Source: an uncultured Alphaproteobacteria bacterium
Lineage (GTDB): Bacteria > Pseudomonadota > Alphaproteobacteria > Rhodobacterales > Rhodobacteraceae
Direction: 5' to 3'
Assembly (NCBI GenBank): GCA_902611475.1
Contig: CACLZW010000003.1
Coordinates: 34,453 to 98,452, forward strand
Length of the DNA: 64,000 bases
Positions within the stretch are counted from its first letter, which is position 1, and each line of letters opens with the position of its first letter. Made by a program: the position numbers and the translations under genes. Positions 54,338-62,059 of the stretch are shown piece after piece. The notes under the pieces are model-generated. The model made no database searches. It saw only the letters and a list, made by a program, of their open reading frames with translations, and was not told the DNA's origin.

Positions 54338-54727
54338 ATGACAATTACCTTTCTCGATCCATCAAACGCACCAAAACCTGCTGCTAATTACTCAAATGTG
54401 GCTATTATACCGGCAGAAAAAAAATTGCTATCAATATCTGGACAAATTGGAAACGATATGGAGGGTAATGTCGCAGAAAGTCTAGAGGAGCAATATCGAT
54501 TAGCATTACAAAACATAAATTTGATTGTTAAATCGCAAGGTGGCACGAAAGAGGATATAGCAAAAATCACTGTTTTTATGACCGATGAACCTGACTGGGT
54601 AAAGATTAAATCTGCTGCCGATGAATTTTTAGCTTCGCCGAGGCCCTAAATGTCATTTATTTATGTAAAAGGACTTTTCAGAGCAGATATAAAAGTAGAG
54701 ATTGAAGCTTTGGCTGCCGTTGACTAG
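54338..54727 (+). pseudogene. RidA/YjgF-family protein interrupted by an in-frame TAA
   Basis: The frame from ATG 54338 gives a RidA-like protein (VAIIPAEKKLLSISGQIGNDMEGN, SLEEQYRLALQNINLIVKSQGG, DIAKITVFMTD, split) up to SPRP, where TAA 54647-54649 stops it at 103 residues. The same frame continues without gap as MSFIYVKGLFRADIKVEIEALAAVD before TAG 54725, which is the expected RidA C-terminal strand and the GLF/IEALA ending. RidA proteins deaminate reactive enamines and are about 125-130 residues, so the whole 130-codon frame fits. GAGG lies six bases before the ATG after the TAA, so re-initiation of a split product is possible; sequencing error is another. Confidence 0.8.
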
Positions 54728-54741
54728 AAAGGATTATTCAA

Positions 54742-55752
54742 ATGAGTAATATAGAGATAGAGGCACTTACTGTTGAACAGATATATGATTTAGCATTTAA
54801 TGTGTTGAGTAAATTTGGTTGTAATAAAGAAAATGCAAACGCTATAGCAACAACTGTCGCAACAGCGGAAAGAGATGGGTCATTGTCACATGGCCTCTTC
54901 AGAATTCCTGGCTACGTTGCATCCTTGAAATCAGGCAAAGTAAATGGAAAGGCAGAGCCAAAAATAACCTCTTGCCTGCCATCTGTTATAACCGTTGATG
55001 GAAATTTAGGTTATGCCCCCTATTCGCTTGAAAAAAGCTTACCAGCACTGTCGGACGCGGCTCTAAAGCACGGTATAGCTGTAATGCGCCTTATAAATAG
55101 TTTTCATTTTGCAGCTCTTTGGCCAGAGACTGAGTACTTGGCTGAACGAGGATTATCGGGTATTGCTTGTACAGTTTACAAACCTTCTGTTGCACCAGCT
55201 GGCGCAACAGAACCATTTTTTGGAACAAACCCCATTTCCTTTGCTTGGCCAAGAAAGAATTCAACCCCTTTAGTTTTTGATATGGCTACTTCAACACTTG
55301 CAATGGGAGATGTTCAAATCGCAGCAAGAGACGGACATCCCGTTCCTCATGGAACAGGTCTTGGACCTGATGGAAATCCATCTGATGATCCAAAAGAAAT
55401 ATTGAAGGGAGTGTTATTACCTTTTGGAGGATATAAAGGGTCAGCTATATCTATGATGATCGAGCTATTTTCTGCAGGATTAACAGGAGACAATTTTTCT
55501 TTTGAAGCAGCAAAAACTGATAATAATGATGGAGGACCAGCAAAGGGAGGCGAACTAGTTTTAGCTATTAACCCTGAGCTCATAGCTGGGCCAGACTGGA
55601 ATACTCATAGCGAAGGGTTCTTTAAGGAAATAAAACAGTTAAAAGGAATACGGCTTCCTGGGGAAAGACGACATCGTAATAGACTAGATAACAGCGCTAG
55701 AAAAATAAATAAGGAGCTACTAGAAAAAATAAAAGGACTATTGGAGAGCTAA
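54742..55752 (+). CDS. Malate/L-lactate dehydrogenase (LDH2)-family reductase
   Basis: A 336-residue NAD(P)-dependent oxidoreductase of the LDH2/MDH2 family (YlbC, DpkA, malate/ureidoglycolate dehydrogenase). Marks are SHGLFRIPGYVASLKSGKVNG near residue 52, HFAALWPETEYLAERGLSGIACT near residue 117, FGTNPISFAWPRKN near residue 160, MATSTLAMGDVQIAARDGHPVP near residue 178, and LPFGGYKGSAISMMIELFSAGLTG near residue 230. ATG 54742 follows AAGGA. It is 14 bases behind the interrupted RidA gene; RidA with a piperideine or pyrroline carboxylate reductase would make sense for cyclic imino-acid metabolism. Confidence 0.88.
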   Translation: MSNIEIEALTVEQIYDLAFNVLSKFGCNKENANAIATTVATAERDGSLSHGLFRIPGYVASLKSGKVNGKAEPKITSCLPSVITVDGNLGYAPYSLEKSLPALSDAALKHGIAVMRLINSFHFAALWPETEYLAERGLSGIACTVYKPSVAPAGATEPFFGTNPISFAWPRKNSTPLVFDMATSTLAMGDVQIAARDGHPVPHGTGLGPDGNPSDDPKEILKGVLLPFGGYKGSAISMMIELFSAGLTGDNFSFEAAKTDNNDGGPAKGGELVLAINPELIAGPDWNTHSEGFFKEIKQLKGIRLPGERRHRNRLDNSARKINKELLEKIKGLLES

Positions 55753-55767
55753 AAGAGGTGTAGTACT

Positions 55768-57069
55768 CTAAATATCCAAAGTATTTCTTTTTTCCCATTC
55801 TGAAAAATGTGCCGTATAAGAATGCCATTCTTCCATTTTGAGCTTAATAAATGAATCAGAAAACGCTTTTCCTAGCCCCTCTTTAAAGCTTTTATCTTTG
55901 TCAAAGGCTCGTAAAGCATCAAGTAAGTTCAATGGCAACTTTTCAGCCTTGGCAATAGCTTTTGCATCTTCATACATATTTGTATTTGATCTTTCCCCAG
56001 GATCTAACTTTTTATCAACGCCATTTAACCCTGCCGTAATGATAGCTGCCTGCAACAAATAAGGATTGGTTGCCCCATCAGGAAGTCTTAGTTCAAATCT
56101 TCCAGCGTCGGGTACTCTTACCATATGAGTTCTATTATTTTCTGTCCAAGTAATTGTATTTGGTGCCCAACTTGCCCCACTTAAAGTTCTTGGAGCATTA
56201 ATTCGTTTATAGGAATTTACAGTTGGGTTTGTAATCGCAGCCATAGCCTTGGCGTGGCTAATTATACCTCCAAGAAAGTGTAGACCCTCTTTTGACAAAC
56301 CAATATCTGACTTCTTACTAGCAAAAACATTTTTCTTAGCCTTTAAATCCCAAACTGATATATGAGCATGACACCCATTGCCTGTTAAGCTTTCAATTGG
56401 CTTTGGCATAAAAGTCGCTCTGAGACCATGCTTTTCGGCGACGGATTTAACCATGAATTTGAAGAAAGAATGTTTATCTGCAGTTCTTAACGCATCATCA
56501 AATTCAAAATTCATTTCAAATTGACCATTGGCATCTTCATGATCATTTTGATAAGGGCCCCAACCCAATATGCCGAGATAATCACAAATTTCGGCTATCA
56601 CATCGTATCGGCGCATCAGAGCCTGTTGATCATAACAAGGTTTTTCAGCATTATCATATGGGTCAGAAATAGCTGATCCATCAGGTGTTAAGAGAAAAAA
56701 CTCAGCCTCTATGCCAGTCTTCACCCTCATGTTACTCTTTTTTGCTCTATCAATAACTTTGTTTAGAACATTTCTTGGTGCCTGCTCCACCAATTTGCCC
56801 TCCATCATACAGTTACTTGCAAGCCAAGCGACGTCCTTTTTCCAAGGAAGTTTTATCACGCTCTGAGGGTCGGGCACTGCTAGCATATCTGGGTACGCTG
56901 GGGTCATATCTAGCCAGCTAGCAAAGCCAGCAAAACCGGCTCCATCTTTTTGCATATCTGATATGGCCGATGCAGGAACAAGCTTGGCTCTCTGCACCCC
57001 AAAAAGATCAGTATATGTAACCATAAAGTATTTTATCTTTTCTTTTTTTGCGTAATTTTTCAAATCCAT
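55768..57069 (-). CDS. Type III glutamine synthetase / gamma-glutamylmethylamide synthetase-like
   Basis: A 433-residue glutamine-synthetase-fold ligase. MVTYTDLFGVQRAKLVPASAI near residue 16, WLDMTPAYPDMLAVPDP near residue 52, GIEAEFFLLTPDG near residue 118, YQNDHEDANGQFEMNFEFDDALRTADKHSF near residue 174 in two parts, LTGNGCHAHISVWD near residue 220 and NTITWTENNRTHMVRVPDAGRFELRLPDG in parts are characteristic of the GlnT/GmaS group. It joins ammonia or methylamine to glutamate with ATP. No N-methylglutamate synthase or dehydrogenase genes are nearby, so a methylamine role is open. It is last in the GST-CMD-methyltransferase-GS run. Confidence 0.9.
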   Translation of the reverse strand: MDLKNYAKKEKIKYFMVTYTDLFGVQRAKLVPASAISDMQKDGAGFAGFASWLDMTPAYPDMLAVPDPQSVIKLPWKKDVAWLASNCMMEGKLVEQAPRNVLNKVIDRAKKSNMRVKTGIEAEFFLLTPDGSAISDPYDNAEKPCYDQQALMRRYDVIAEICDYLGILGWGPYQNDHEDANGQFEMNFEFDDALRTADKHSFFKFMVKSVAEKHGLRATFMPKPIESLTGNGCHAHISVWDLKAKKNVFASKKSDIGLSKEGLHFLGGIISHAKAMAAITNPTVNSYKRINAPRTLSGASWAPNTITWTENNRTHMVRVPDAGRFELRLPDGATNPYLLQAAIITAGLNGVDKKLDPGERSNTNMYEDAKAIAKAEKLPLNLLDALRAFDKDKSFKEGLGKAFSDSFIKLKMEEWHSYTAHFSEWEKRNTLDI

Positions 57070-57102
57070 TATTTGTCTCCATTTATCACTTGAGATAAGA
57101 AC

Positions 57103-57939
57103 CTAATTTTTCATACAAACCAACCTTATACCGCCAATAATATTTTCAGCAAAACACTTCGCCGCGGTTTTATAAAAGTCTTCAATTGTAATATAGCCAT
57201 CAACACCATGAATTTTTTCGTGCTTGCTTCTATTTGTTTGAAGCAACTTCAGACGTTCGTTTGTAAAATTTTCCCAGTCTGATGACATATCCTTATGCTC
57301 AACAATTTCAAAACCAACGTTAGCACAGGTATCTAAATAATCAGAATATTTTTCTAATGAATTTGCAAAGAGTTTCTTTTCTAACATTTTTTTATGAGAG
57401 CTCTCAAAACTGCTCCCAAAAGTAAGATCTTCAATAAAGAGCATGCCTTTTTTATTTAACAAGTTAAAAAGTTTTTTAGTATATTTTTTTCGATAAGGAA
57501 TATGGTACAAGGCTAACCAAGAAACAATTTTATTAAAACATGGATCCTTTTGAGAAAAATTTAAAAAATCTTGGTTTATGTGTGTAACAAAGCTTTCAAG
57601 ACCTGTTCTAAGTGTTAATTCCTGACCGACCTCGGAATAATCTTGCTGTAGTTCCAATGCAGAAACGTTTGCTCTCGTTTTGTAAGCAATGTATCGAGAT
57701 GGGCCTCCCCAGCCAGCTCCTACCTCCAAGACATTATCATTTTCCTGAATATTAATAGACTTTATGGCCTCTTGAACGCTTAGTGTGCCATGATAATGCA
57801 ATTGGTCAAATTGATTGACGTCTTCTAAGTTTAACTTATCATCTTCCGAATAACCGAGCGCTTTCAAATCTTTGAATATTCTGTAAGCATCAGAATAAAG
57901 TTTCATTTCTTTTATGTTATTCATATTAAATAACAGCAC
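57103..57939 (-). CDS. SAM-dependent methyltransferase, sarcosine/dimethylglycine or phosphoethanolamine type
   Basis: A 278-residue methyltransferase. FDQLHYHGTLSVQEAI near residue 43 (an N-terminal motif of sarcosine/dimethylglycine methyltransferases), VLEVGAGWGGPSRYIA near residue 72, ALELQQDYSEVGQELT, VSWLALYHIPYRKKYT near residue 132 and LFIEDLTFGSSFE are all typical of small-molecule N-methyltransferases. The GTG at 57939 is taken; ATG at 57924 is nearly as good, neither having a strong ribosome-binding site. It sits between CMD and glutamine-synthetase-like genes, hinting at methylated amine or amino-acid chemistry. Confidence 0.84.
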   Translation of the reverse strand: MLLFNMNNIKEMKLYSDAYRIFKDLKALGYSEDDKLNLEDVNQFDQLHYHGTLSVQEAIKSINIQENDNVLEVGAGWGGPSRYIAYKTRANVSALELQQDYSEVGQELTLRTGLESFVTHINQDFLNFSQKDPCFNKIVSWLALYHIPYRKKYTKKLFNLLNKKGMLFIEDLTFGSSFESSHKKMLEKKLFANSLEKYSDYLDTCANVGFEIVEHKDMSSDWENFTNERLKLLQTNRSKHEKIHGVDGYITIEDFYKTAAKCFAENIIGGIRLVCMKN

Positions 57940-57946
57940 TATTTCT

Positions 57947-58336
57947 TTAAAATAAATTCTCTTCTTCTAGAACCTTTCTTGCTACCCTAAAGCATTCCAC
58001 AGCTTGTGGCACACCGCAATAAATACCAATAACGTGTATAATTGCCCGCAATTCATTTTTAGAAACTCCATTTTTTATTGCTCCTCTAAAATGTGTTTCC
58101 CACTCTGTCATTTTTCCAAGAGCACCAATCATCGAAAGATTCATCATTGATCGTGTTTTTGCGTCAATTACTTCATCGCCCCAACCAAAACCCCAACACC
58201 AGGCTGTCATTGCTTCTTGAAAAGGTCGGGAGAATTCGTCTGCTTCTTCCAGGTTTTTCTTTACATAATCCTCTCCAACCGTCGATACTCTCTGCTTTAT
58301 ACCCTTTTCAAATAGGTCCTCAGTAAAAATAGACAT
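57947..58336 (-). CDS. Carboxymuconolactone decarboxylase (PcaC-like) family protein
   Basis: A 129-residue protein with TAWCWGFGWGDEVIDAKTRSMMNLSMIGALGKMTEWETH, split as CWGFGWGDEVIDAKTRSMM and GALGKMTEWETHFRGAI near residues 48-80, and YCGVPQAVECFRVARKVL at the end. This is the PcaC-type CMD pattern with the usual Trp-Gly-Asp/Glu and Arg-Ser, without the CxxC of AhpD. It may decarboxylate a lactone acid. ATG 58336 has AGGAGA upstream. Seven bases separate it from the methyltransferase. Confidence 0.86.
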   Translation of the reverse strand: MSIFTEDLFEKGIKQRVSTVGEDYVKKNLEEADEFSRPFQEAMTAWCWGFGWGDEVIDAKTRSMMNLSMIGALGKMTEWETHFRGAIKNGVSKNELRAIIHVIGIYCGVPQAVECFRVARKVLEEENLF

Positions 58337-58387
58337 AAATATTCTCCTTTTTATATAATTTTTGTGGCACTTCTTGCTAACTAAAAT

Positions 58388-58996
58388 TTACAGCTTGTGA
58401 GATGATAACACTTTCTTTACCGCATCATCTTCCTTCATGTGAGAAATAAATTTACCTAAATTATCTTTATCATTAAGTAAATTATCTATACTAGGATCCC
58501 ATCTCGTTACCATATACAAATAATAATCCACTGCTGATTTGGTTTCCCCTAATAAATAGGGATTAAGTTTCATATTTATATAATTGTAAGCGGTTTCACG
58601 GTCTTGAGTGGCTAGTTTTCCAACATCCTCTGCAACATCTTTAGGTGCATAACGGTGCGAGTAAAACTGTCTATGATATCCAGCATATATTGACGTCGCT
58701 ATCATTGCTAAATACTGCCATAAAAGGTTACGCTCAGACGAGGAGCTGTGAGGAGCCAATTGAGGAAATTTTTCTATCAAATGGGTCACAATTGCTACTG
58801 TTTCAAATATGGTTTGCCCATCTGGACAGACTAAAACTGGAATTTTTGAAAAAGGACTTATACTCTTAAATTCATCCTGCTGTGCCTCTTCGATAGATAT
58901 ATTTTTAAACTCATACTCAACATTTGCAGCAGTTAACAAAAACTCAGCGATCAATGATCCTGCTCTCGGACGCCCTATTACTACGTATTTTTTCAT
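58388..58996 (-). CDS. Glutathione S-transferase-family protein
   Basis: A 202-residue GST with an N-terminal thioredoxin-like domain (YVVIGRPRAGSLIAEFLLTAANVEYEFKNI) and the cis-Pro motif SKIPVLVCPDGQTIFETVAIVTHL near residue 52, then a helical C-terminal domain (LWQYLAMIATSIYAGYHRQFY). The N-terminal Ser/Cys used by many GSTs for glutathione activation is Ser14. It conjugates or isomerises electrophiles; the substrate is unknown. AAGGAA precedes ATG 58996. It heads the GST-CMD-methyltransferase-GS operon, 51 bases before the next gene. Confidence 0.88.
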   Translation of the reverse strand: MKKYVVIGRPRAGSLIAEFLLTAANVEYEFKNISIEEAQQDEFKSISPFSKIPVLVCPDGQTIFETVAIVTHLIEKFPQLAPHSSSSERNLLWQYLAMIATSIYAGYHRQFYSHRYAPKDVAEDVGKLATQDRETAYNYINMKLNPYLLGETKSAVDYYLYMVTRWDPSIDNLLNDKDNLGKFISHMKEDDAVKKVLSSHKL

Positions 58997-59080
58997 ATAA
59001 TATTCCTTTCAGGGTGGTATTAATTTAAAGTATATAAAGCAATTAAATATTAAAGTATAAAATCAGAAGTTTATTAAAAG

Positions 59081-60379
59081 ATGTTTTTATATAATGAAGT
59101 TCAAAAAAGAGAAGCTAATCAAGAACGGGTAAGGGTTGGACTAATTGGCGCCGGCAAATTTGGATCCATGTTTTTATCTCAAGCACCGTTCACCATTGGT
59201 TTAGAAGTTAGTTCAATTGTCGATATCAGCGTAGAAAATGCTAAAAAAAATTGCAGAGATGTAGGCTGGACTGAAGAACAGATAGAGTCAGTATTATTTT
59301 TTGATAATTTGAAAAAGATGATCTCTCAGACCAAAATAGATGTATTGGTAGAAGCTACCGGAGATCCTGTAGAGGGAACAAAACATGCACTTATTGCTAT
59401 AGAGCAAGGGTTGGATATTGTTATGGTAAATGTTGAGGCTGATGTGTTGAGCGGACCATATCTAGCAAAAGAAGCAGAGAAGGCTGGTATTGTTTATTCT
59501 ATGGCTTATGGCGATCAACCTGCTCTTACTACGGAACTCGTAGAATGGGCACGTGCTTCTGGGTTTCAAGTGGTCGCAGCAGGCAAAGGAACAAAATATC
59601 TACCTGAATATCATTATAGTACACCCGATACCGTTTGGGATTACTATGGGTTAAATAGAGAAGAAGCTTTATCTGCCGGAATGAATAGTAGAATGTTTAA
59701 TTCTTTTTTGGATGGAACAAAATCAGCTTTGGAAATGGCTGCAATAAGCAACGCTACGTTATTAAAACCTCCTCCAAATGGTCTACAGTTTCCTCCAGCT
59801 GGAATGGATCATCTCTCTCATGTTTTAAGACCTCAAGTTGATGGAGGTATTTTAGAGTCGCCTGGCACAGTTGAAGTCGTATCTTCGTTAGAAAGAGACG
59901 GAAGACCAGTTTTTAAAGACCTCAGGTGGGGCGTTTATGTAGTGCTTGAAGCAGCAAATGAATATGCAGCAAAATGTTTTACCCAATATGGTATGAATAC
60001 AGATGATACTGGGCGATATTCCTCAATGTACAAGCCATTTCATCTTATAGGCATGGAATTGAACACATCAGTTTTTTCCGCTGCTATTTTAAAGAAAGCT
60101 ACAGGATGCACGAAAGAATTTTCTGGAGATGTAATTGCAACTGCAAAACAGAACCTAAAAAAAGGGCAGTTATTGGATGGTGAAGGAGGTTTTACAGTTT
60201 GGGGAAAACTTTACCAAGCAGGTTTTGCAAAAAAAATAAATGGGTTACCAATAGGTCTCGCCAATAATGTTAAATTAAAGACTAACGTTGAAAAAGATGC
60301 ACCAGTATGTTGGTCGGATGTCGACCTTGATGTTAACTGTCCAGTAGTAAAGATAAGAGAAAAAATAAAATTAAGCTGA
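59081..60379 (+). CDS. Homoserine-dehydrogenase-like NAD(P) oxidoreductase with SAF-type C-terminus
   Basis: A 432-residue enzyme: Rossmann start VRVGLIGAGKFGSMFLSQ near residue 17, VLVEATGDPVEGTKHAL near residue 90, NVEADVLSGPYLAKEAEKAGIVYS near residue 115, then a catalytic middle domain with HYSTPDTVWDYYG and YAAKCFTQYGMNTDD, and a C-terminal beta-clip/SAF-like domain (DVIATAKQNLKKGQLLDGEGGFTVWGKL, split). Members act on hydroxy or branched sugar-like acids in cell-free pathways not well known. It is first in a plus-strand run with two SDRs and an MFS transporter, suggesting a sugar-acid catabolic operon. Confidence 0.82.
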   Translation: MFLYNEVQKREANQERVRVGLIGAGKFGSMFLSQAPFTIGLEVSSIVDISVENAKKNCRDVGWTEEQIESVLFFDNLKKMISQTKIDVLVEATGDPVEGTKHALIAIEQGLDIVMVNVEADVLSGPYLAKEAEKAGIVYSMAYGDQPALTTELVEWARASGFQVVAAGKGTKYLPEYHYSTPDTVWDYYGLNREEALSAGMNSRMFNSFLDGTKSALEMAAISNATLLKPPPNGLQFPPAGMDHLSHVLRPQVDGGILESPGTVEVVSSLERDGRPVFKDLRWGVYVVLEAANEYAAKCFTQYGMNTDDTGRYSSMYKPFHLIGMELNTSVFSAAILKKATGCTKEFSGDVIATAKQNLKKGQLLDGEGGFTVWGKLYQAGFAKKINGLPIGLANNVKLKTNVEKDAPVCWSDVDLDVNCPVVKIREKIKLS

Positions 60380-60437
60380 AATAAAGATTACCCAAGCGCT
60401 AATTAATAAGTATCATTAATTAAATTACAATTACTTT

Positions 60438-60442
60438 GGGGG
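60438..60442 (+). promoter_or_regulatory. GGGGG ribosome-binding site deciding the SDR start
   Basis: Five G, then CTTTT, then ATG 60448. The TTG at 60436 overlaps this run and is unlikely to be the start. Confidence 0.55.
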
Positions 60443-60447
60443 CTTTT

Positions 60448-61140
60448 ATGGCAGGGTCGGTATTGATTGTGGGTGTTGGTTTAGGCCTAAGCGCTTCATT
60501 AGCGCGACTGTTTCATTCTGAAAAGAAAACTATTTGTTTAGCATCAAGAAATACAGAAAAATTAGCACCGCTTAAAGAGGAAACGAATGCTCATGTTTTT
60601 ACCTGTGATGCTTCTGACCCAATTCATGTAGAGGAGTTGTTCAAGAAAACTGACGAGGCAATAGGAACTCCGGAAATTGTAATCTACAACCCTTCGGCTC
60701 GGGTAAGAGGATCAATTGTAGACTTGGATCCTCATGAAACTAAAAAAGCCATTGAAATAACATGCTACGGAGGCTTTTTAGTTGCGCAGCAAGCTGCAAA
60801 AAGAATGTTAAAAAAAGGAGAAGGAAATATCTTCTTAACCAGTGCGTCAGCTGCAGTTAAGGGCTTTCCCCTTTCTTCAGTATTTGCAATGGGAAAGTTT
60901 GGATTGAGAGGCCTAGCACAATCTTTAGCAAGAGAATTGCATCCTCAAAATATACACATAGGCCATTTCGTTATTGATGGCGGTATAAGTACATCCCATC
61001 GTGAAGAGAGAAAGGAAGACGGCTCATACAAATTTTTAGATCCTGACGAAATCGCAAAGAGCTATTTGCATTTTTATCAACAACATAAGAGCGCGTGGTC
61101 TTGGGAAATAGAGTTGCGTCCTTGGGTTGAAAAATTTTAG
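60448..61140 (+). CDS. Atypical SDR with Phe in place of the catalytic Tyr
   Basis: A 230-residue Rossmann protein with VLIVGVGLGLSASLARLF near residue 5, YNPSARVRGSIVDLDPHETK near residue 83, TSASAAVKGFPLSSVFAMGKFGLRGLAQSLARELHPQ near residues 135-170 and HFVIDGGI near residue 178. The YxxxK site reads F-A-M-G-K, so the catalytic Tyr is Phe while Lys is kept, a recurring atypical SDR group. It may bind NAD(P) without oxidoreductase action or use another residue. ATG 60448 has a GGGGG site five bases upstream. It is in the run with a second SDR, 22 bases away. Confidence 0.86.
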   Translation: MAGSVLIVGVGLGLSASLARLFHSEKKTICLASRNTEKLAPLKEETNAHVFTCDASDPIHVEELFKKTDEAIGTPEIVIYNPSARVRGSIVDLDPHETKKAIEITCYGGFLVAQQAAKRMLKKGEGNIFLTSASAAVKGFPLSSVFAMGKFGLRGLAQSLARELHPQNIHIGHFVIDGGISTSHREERKEDGSYKFLDPDEIAKSYLHFYQQHKSAWSWEIELRPWVEKF

Positions 61141-61162
61141 TTGAAAGTAAAAAACAAAAGAA

Positions 61163-61948
61163 GTGGCAGAGAATTTTAAAAAGAAAATATGCCTAATTAC
61201 TGGGGCTCGTACGGGGATTGGTTTATCAATTGGTATAACGCTAGCCAAAAATGGTTATAGAGTGATATTTTCGGGTAGAAGTGTAAATGACTGTAAAGAT
61301 ACAGTGAATGAGCTTATGGTAAACGGACTTGAAGTGGTTGAATCTCCCATAGATTTATCAAACCTTTCTTCTTTAAAACATCAAACAGAGATGGCCTTAT
61401 CGATTTGGGGAACAGTTGATGTTTTAATCAATAATGGTGCGGTAATCGAACCTATTACTCCGTTAGAAAAAATAGAGCTTCAAGACTTTGAGAAAGCCGT
61501 TAGGGTAAATTATTTAGCTCCGTCCTTATTAATATCATATTGTTGGAACAACCTTCAAAAAAATAAAGGAAAAGTAATAAATGTGCTATCAGGCGCATCG
61601 ATAAACGCAATAGAGGGTTGGACAGCCTATTGCTCAACAAAAGCCGCACTTCATATGATTAATCAGCAAACACATCTTGAAGGCAATCAGCATGGGATCT
61701 CATCAATTGGCATAAGACCTGGACTGGTTGATACTGAAATGCAAGGCAGAATAAGAGCAAGTGGCATCAACCACGTTTCAAAAATTAAAAAAGAAGACCT
61801 AATGAATTCTGAAAAAACAGGCTTATTTGCTTTATGGTGTGCTTCAAATAATGCCAATGAATTTTCGGGGAAAATGATATCAGAGAATGATCAGATTGTT
61901 AGCGCTAAATACGAGGCTTGGATAAGTGCGCAGAATCTTAAGTTGTAA
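61163..61948 (+). CDS. Classical SDR-family oxidoreductase
   Basis: A 261-residue SDR with CLITGARTGIGLSIGITLAKNGY near residue 10, NNGAVIEP near residue 90, catalytic Ser in VLSGASINA near residue 139, Tyr and Lys in YCSTKAALHMINQQ near residue 153 and GIRPGLVDTEMQGRIRA near residue 184, so it is likely active. GTG 61163 is the start; AAAAGAA upstream is a weak ribosome-binding site. NADP use is suggested by the FSGRSV segment. It follows the atypical SDR in the putative sugar-acid operon. Confidence 0.9.
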   Translation: MAENFKKKICLITGARTGIGLSIGITLAKNGYRVIFSGRSVNDCKDTVNELMVNGLEVVESPIDLSNLSSLKHQTEMALSIWGTVDVLINNGAVIEPITPLEKIELQDFEKAVRVNYLAPSLLISYCWNNLQKNKGKVINVLSGASINAIEGWTAYCSTKAALHMINQQTHLEGNQHGISSIGIRPGLVDTEMQGRIRASGINHVSKIKKEDLMNSEKTGLFALWCASNNANEFSGKMISENDQIVSAKYEAWISAQNLKL

Positions 61949-62059
61949 CTTTTAAACTAAGCACTTAAAATTTGACCATGGTGCCTTGCCTATCATTAGG
62001 CATACGGTGTCTTGAGCCTTTTTAAATTTTGCAGAAAAGATTGTTTTAAAGGATAAAAA

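Noticed and set aside
61987..62002. TGCCTA-TCAT-TAGGCA hairpin before the MFS gene as a terminator or riboswitch
   Set aside because: The stem has only six pairs and the T-run comes about 16 bases later; no riboswitch core is seen.
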